Below, one piece after another: positions 52,572 through 54,938 of a stretch of 54,938 nt of DNA. Under the pieces are notes generated by a model that ran no database searches, was not told the DNA's origin, and saw nothing but the letters and a program-made list of their open reading frames with translations. Source of the stretch: Mesorhizobium amorphae (lineage in GTDB: Bacteria; Pseudomonadota; Alphaproteobacteria; Rhizobiales; Rhizobiaceae); assembly GCF_014843845.1 (NCBI RefSeq), contig NZ_JHQS01000039.1:1-54938 (forward strand), given 5' to 3'. The position numbers and the translations under genes were made by a program. Every line of letters starts with the position of its first letter. Within the stretch, counting starts at the first letter, position 1.

Positions 52572-54545
52572 GTGACAGACGACGAGTTCAGGCCGAAGCT
52601 TGGCAAAATCGGGTCGCGGGGCTCGAAGGCAGGAAAACGCTTCGCCGGTCAGGTCCGGGCAGCAATCAACAGGGCCGGGGGCAGGCCCCAGCGCGGCGGC
52701 CGCTTCACGGGAAGCCGGGTTGGGCGCGGTGGGGCTGCCGCCGCGCTGCTCAAGTCACGCGACCGATATGCTGCCTTCCGTCAGCGTCGTGTGATGGTCA
52801 AGGCACGGGTTGTGAAGCTGGCCGGCAAGGGTGTTGACGGGGCGCGTGCGCACCTGCGCTATCTCCAGCGCGACGGCGTCACCCGCGAAGGCGAGCCTGG
52901 CGGGCTCTATGGTGCCGACAGCGACCACGTCGATGGCAAGGCCTTCATCGATCGTGCCGACGGTGACCGGCATCAGTTCCGCTTCATCGTCGCGCCCGAA
53001 GACGGCATCGAGTACGACGACCTCAAGCCGTTCGCGAGGCGCCTGATGGCGCAGATGGAAGAAGACCTCGGCACCAAGCTTGACTGGGTTGCCGTCGACC
53101 ATTTCAACACCGGCCATCCCCACACCCACATCATCGTGCGCGGCAAGGACGACCGCGGCGACAATCTCGTCATCGCGCCGGAGTACATTGCGAGTGGACT
53201 CCGCGAACGGGCGGCCGAGCTGGTCAGCCTCGACCTCGGCCCCCGCACCGACCGCGAGATCGAACAGCGCCTGCGCCAGGAAATCGAGCAGGAACGCTTC
53301 ACCAGCATCGACCGGCAGCTGCTGCGTATGCGCGATATCGAAGGACTTGTTTCGCCGGATGGCCACGACCCCTTTCGCCACACCCTGCACCAGGGCCGGC
53401 TTCGGAAGCTCCAGCGAATGGGTCTGGCCGAGGAATTCGGCTCAGGCCGCTGGCGGTTGGATGACGAGCTCGAAACCACGCTACGCCGCATCGGCCAGCG
53501 CGGCGATATCATCAAGACGATGCATCGTGAGCTGACCGGCAAGGGGCTCGCGCGCAGTGCCGCAGACTATGTCCTCCATGGCCAGCCGGAACAACGGGAC
53601 ACTCAGCGTGTGATCGGCCGCGTTGTCACGCGTGGGCTGGCCGATGAAATCAACGACCGGCATTACCTCATCGTCGATGGCCTGGACGGCAAAAGCCACT
53701 ACATCGACATCGGCAAAGCGGAGGCAACTGAACCGACGCCCGATGGCTGCATAGTCCGCGTCACGCCGAGAAACCTCGAGCCAAGACAGGTTGACCATAC
53801 GATCGTCGAGATCGCGGCCGCCCATGACGGGCATTACAACGTCGACATCCATCTCAAGCATGATCCGTCCGCCACCCAAAGCTTCGCCGAGACGCACGTT
53901 CGGCGGCTGGAGGCAATCCGCCGCGCAACCGGTGGCGTAGAGCGCCAGCCGGACGGCACCTGGATCATCGCGCCGGATCATCTCGTGCGGGTCGCGGAGT
54001 ATGAGCGCCAGCGGGCCAGGAGCGAGCCTGTCGCTGTCGACAACCTCTCGTCAATTCCGCTTGAGCGACAGGTCAGCTTCGACGGCGCCACCTGGATCGA
54101 TCGGGAACTGACTTCCGATACGCCGGTGGCCGTCCGCAACTCCGGGTTCGGCCGTGAGGTCCGACAGGCGCAGGCGCGGCGGCGGCAGTGGCTGATTGCT
54201 CAAGGGTTCGCGCACGAAGACCAGGGTCGGGTCGTCTATCGAGCCAACCTCCTTTCTGTCCTGCGTCAGCGTGAGCTGAACCGGGTTGCCGGCCAACTAT
54301 CGGATGAGCTCGGTCTGTCCTATGCCGAAGTTCGAACAGGAGATCGAGTGGAGGGCACGCTGCGCCGATCGATCGAACTGACCAGCGGTAAATATGCCGT
54401 GGTCGAGAAGTCGCGCGAGTTCACGCTCGTCCCCTGGCGGTCCGTGCTTGATAATCACATCGGCAAGGACGTCTCTGGCATCATGCGGGGGGAGGGGATT
54501 TCATGGAGCATCGGCCGGCAGAGGAGCGGGCCGAGTGTTTCGTGA
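52572..54545 (+). CDS. rlxS: RlxS, conjugative relaxase (VirD2/DUF3363 type)
   Basis: 657 residues from the GTG at 52572 with GGGAGG upstream (MTDDEFRPKLGKIGSRGSKA); the frame is open from 52467. The relaxase domain has GARAHLRYLQRDGV near 105, FIDRADGDRHQFRFIVAPED near 145 and the histidine triad in VAVDHFNTGHPHTHIIVRGK near 195, which binds the metal for nicking at oriT. A DUF3363 region follows (KLQRMGLAEEFGSGRW; GKGLARSAADYVLHG). It nicks and carries the ICE strand into the recipient. Last gene of rdfS-traF-msi107-rlxS. Confidence 0.93.
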   Translation: MTDDEFRPKLGKIGSRGSKAGKRFAGQVRAAINRAGGRPQRGGRFTGSRVGRGGAAAALLKSRDRYAAFRQRRVMVKARVVKLAGKGVDGARAHLRYLQRDGVTREGEPGGLYGADSDHVDGKAFIDRADGDRHQFRFIVAPEDGIEYDDLKPFARRLMAQMEEDLGTKLDWVAVDHFNTGHPHTHIIVRGKDDRGDNLVIAPEYIASGLRERAAELVSLDLGPRTDREIEQRLRQEIEQERFTSIDRQLLRMRDIEGLVSPDGHDPFRHTLHQGRLRKLQRMGLAEEFGSGRWRLDDELETTLRRIGQRGDIIKTMHRELTGKGLARSAADYVLHGQPEQRDTQRVIGRVVTRGLADEINDRHYLIVDGLDGKSHYIDIGKAEATEPTPDGCIVRVTPRNLEPRQVDHTIVEIAAAHDGHYNVDIHLKHDPSATQSFAETHVRRLEAIRRATGGVERQPDGTWIIAPDHLVRVAEYERQRARSEPVAVDNLSSIPLERQVSFDGATWIDRELTSDTPVAVRNSGFGREVRQAQARRRQWLIAQGFAHEDQGRVVYRANLLSVLRQRELNRVAGQLSDELGLSYAEVRTGDRVEGTLRRSIELTSGKYAVVEKSREFTLVPWRSVLDNHIGKDVSGIMRGEGISWSIGRQRSGPSVS

Positions 54546-54658
54546 CATGACTGCACGGGAATCTTCATCCGGGCTGTGCAGAAGGGCGCCCTGTCGAGAA
54601 CTGATTTATTAGCCGGCTAGCTTTAGCTGGGACGATAAGTCGTGAAGAGTTAAACGAC

Positions 54659-54677
54659 TGATAATGCAACATTATCA
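54659..54677. repeat. Perfect 8-base inverted repeat before DUF1403
   Basis: TGATAATG (54659-54666) and CATTATCA (54670-54677) around CAA. The region is much more AT-rich than its neighbours. It lies 83 bases before the DUF1403 start and probably holds its promoter and operator. Confidence 0.45.
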
Positions 54678-54759
54678 TTCGTTTTGGTGCGCCGACAGGC
54701 TGTGCGTTTTGAGCCGAAATCGATGGCGAAAAGCGCACGGCCGCTTTACCCTCGAAAGC

Positions 54760-54938
54760 ATGATTCGCCTCGATCCCGCGACCGCCAGTTCCTCCGCGCC
54801 GCCAATCGTCCCGGCCTGGGCGCGCGCCGCCGGCAGCGGGCCGAGCGACGCGGATGCCGCCTTCCGAGCCGGCGCCGCCCTGGGTGCCCTCGACACGCTC
54901 GCAAGCGCGCAGCCTGCCTGGGCCGGCGCTTGGCGGCA
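54760..54938 (+). CDS. DUF1403-family protein (3' end outside window)
   Basis: The first 59 codons are present (start MIRLDPATASSSAPPIVPAW). The stretch DADAAFRAGAALGALDTLAS is the DUF1403 signature. Members occur on rhizobial plasmids and ICEs close to relaxase and partition genes; no function is known. The gene runs off the right edge of the window. Confidence 0.8.
   Translation, partial: MIRLDPATASSSAPPIVPAWARAAGSGPSDADAAFRAGAALGALDTLASAQPAWAGAWR

Noticed and set aside
1..54938. CRISPR arrays, tRNA or rRNA genes
   Set aside because: No regularly spaced repeats and no recognisable tRNA cloverleaf or rRNA sequence noticed; a dedicated scan was not possible.

Overview
The window is GC-rich and carries Nod-box promoters, a symbiotic fixNOQP-fixGHIS cluster, cofactor operons and a conjugation module. 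This combination points to the symbiosis island (integrative and conjugative element, ICESym) of a Mesorhizobium species, related to the island described in M. loti R7A. No tRNA, rRNA or CRISPR array was seen. All identifications come from reading the translations and motifs; no database search was run.

Layout. (1) 1-9486: cofactor synthesis. A minus-strand array nadQ-nadA-nadB-nadC-bioB-bioF-bioD-bioA has overlapping start and stop codons inside each block. Divergent from it is panC, preceded by a panB relic with an in-frame internal deletion. (2) 9605-14788: quorum sensing and excision control. There are two partial copies of a luxR-luxI locus. The first keeps the regulator and a broken synthase; the second keeps the synthase and a broken regulator. 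The intact synthase is followed by a two-frame gene matching FseA, whose expression needs a +1 ribosomal frameshift. A TolC-family gene with its own nod box lies between the copies. (3) 14989-19594: a PhyH-like dioxygenase, nodM behind a good nod box, and two small XRE regulators. (4) 21410-23235: queCDE behind a probable preQ1-I riboswitch. (5) 23729-36367: hemN, fnrN-type regulator, fixNOQP, fixGHIS, FixK/FNR boxes and a UbiH-family hydroxylase, i.e. the microaerobic respiratory block for nitrogen-fixing cells. (6) 36690-41151: an IS1380 scar, an acyltransferase-SGNH protein and a GGDEF-EAL protein. (7) 41259-54938: ICE backbone. It holds ardC, DUF2958, parB, DUF736, rdfS, traF, msi107-like, relaxase rlxS and the start of a DUF1403 gene. 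The backbone is interrupted between parB and DUF736 by a truncated autotransporter protease and a TlpA-like protein.

How it fits together (inference from the R7A model). AHL made by TraI activates the LuxR-type protein, which acts at a dyad before traI and so raises traI-fseA expression. Frameshifted FseA then switches on the rdfS-traF-msi107-rlxS operon for excision and transfer. The cargo supplies vitamins (biotin, nicotinate), queuosine precursor, Nod-factor sugar (NodM), export (TolC) and the cbb3 oxidase.

Most notable items: the fused and decayed panB relic, the reciprocal decay of the luxR-luxI copies, the FseA frameshift, the preQ1 riboswitch, a nod box in front of a TolC gene, structured leaders before ICE backbone genes, and a duplicated parB 3' end flanking the autotransporter-TlpA insert.
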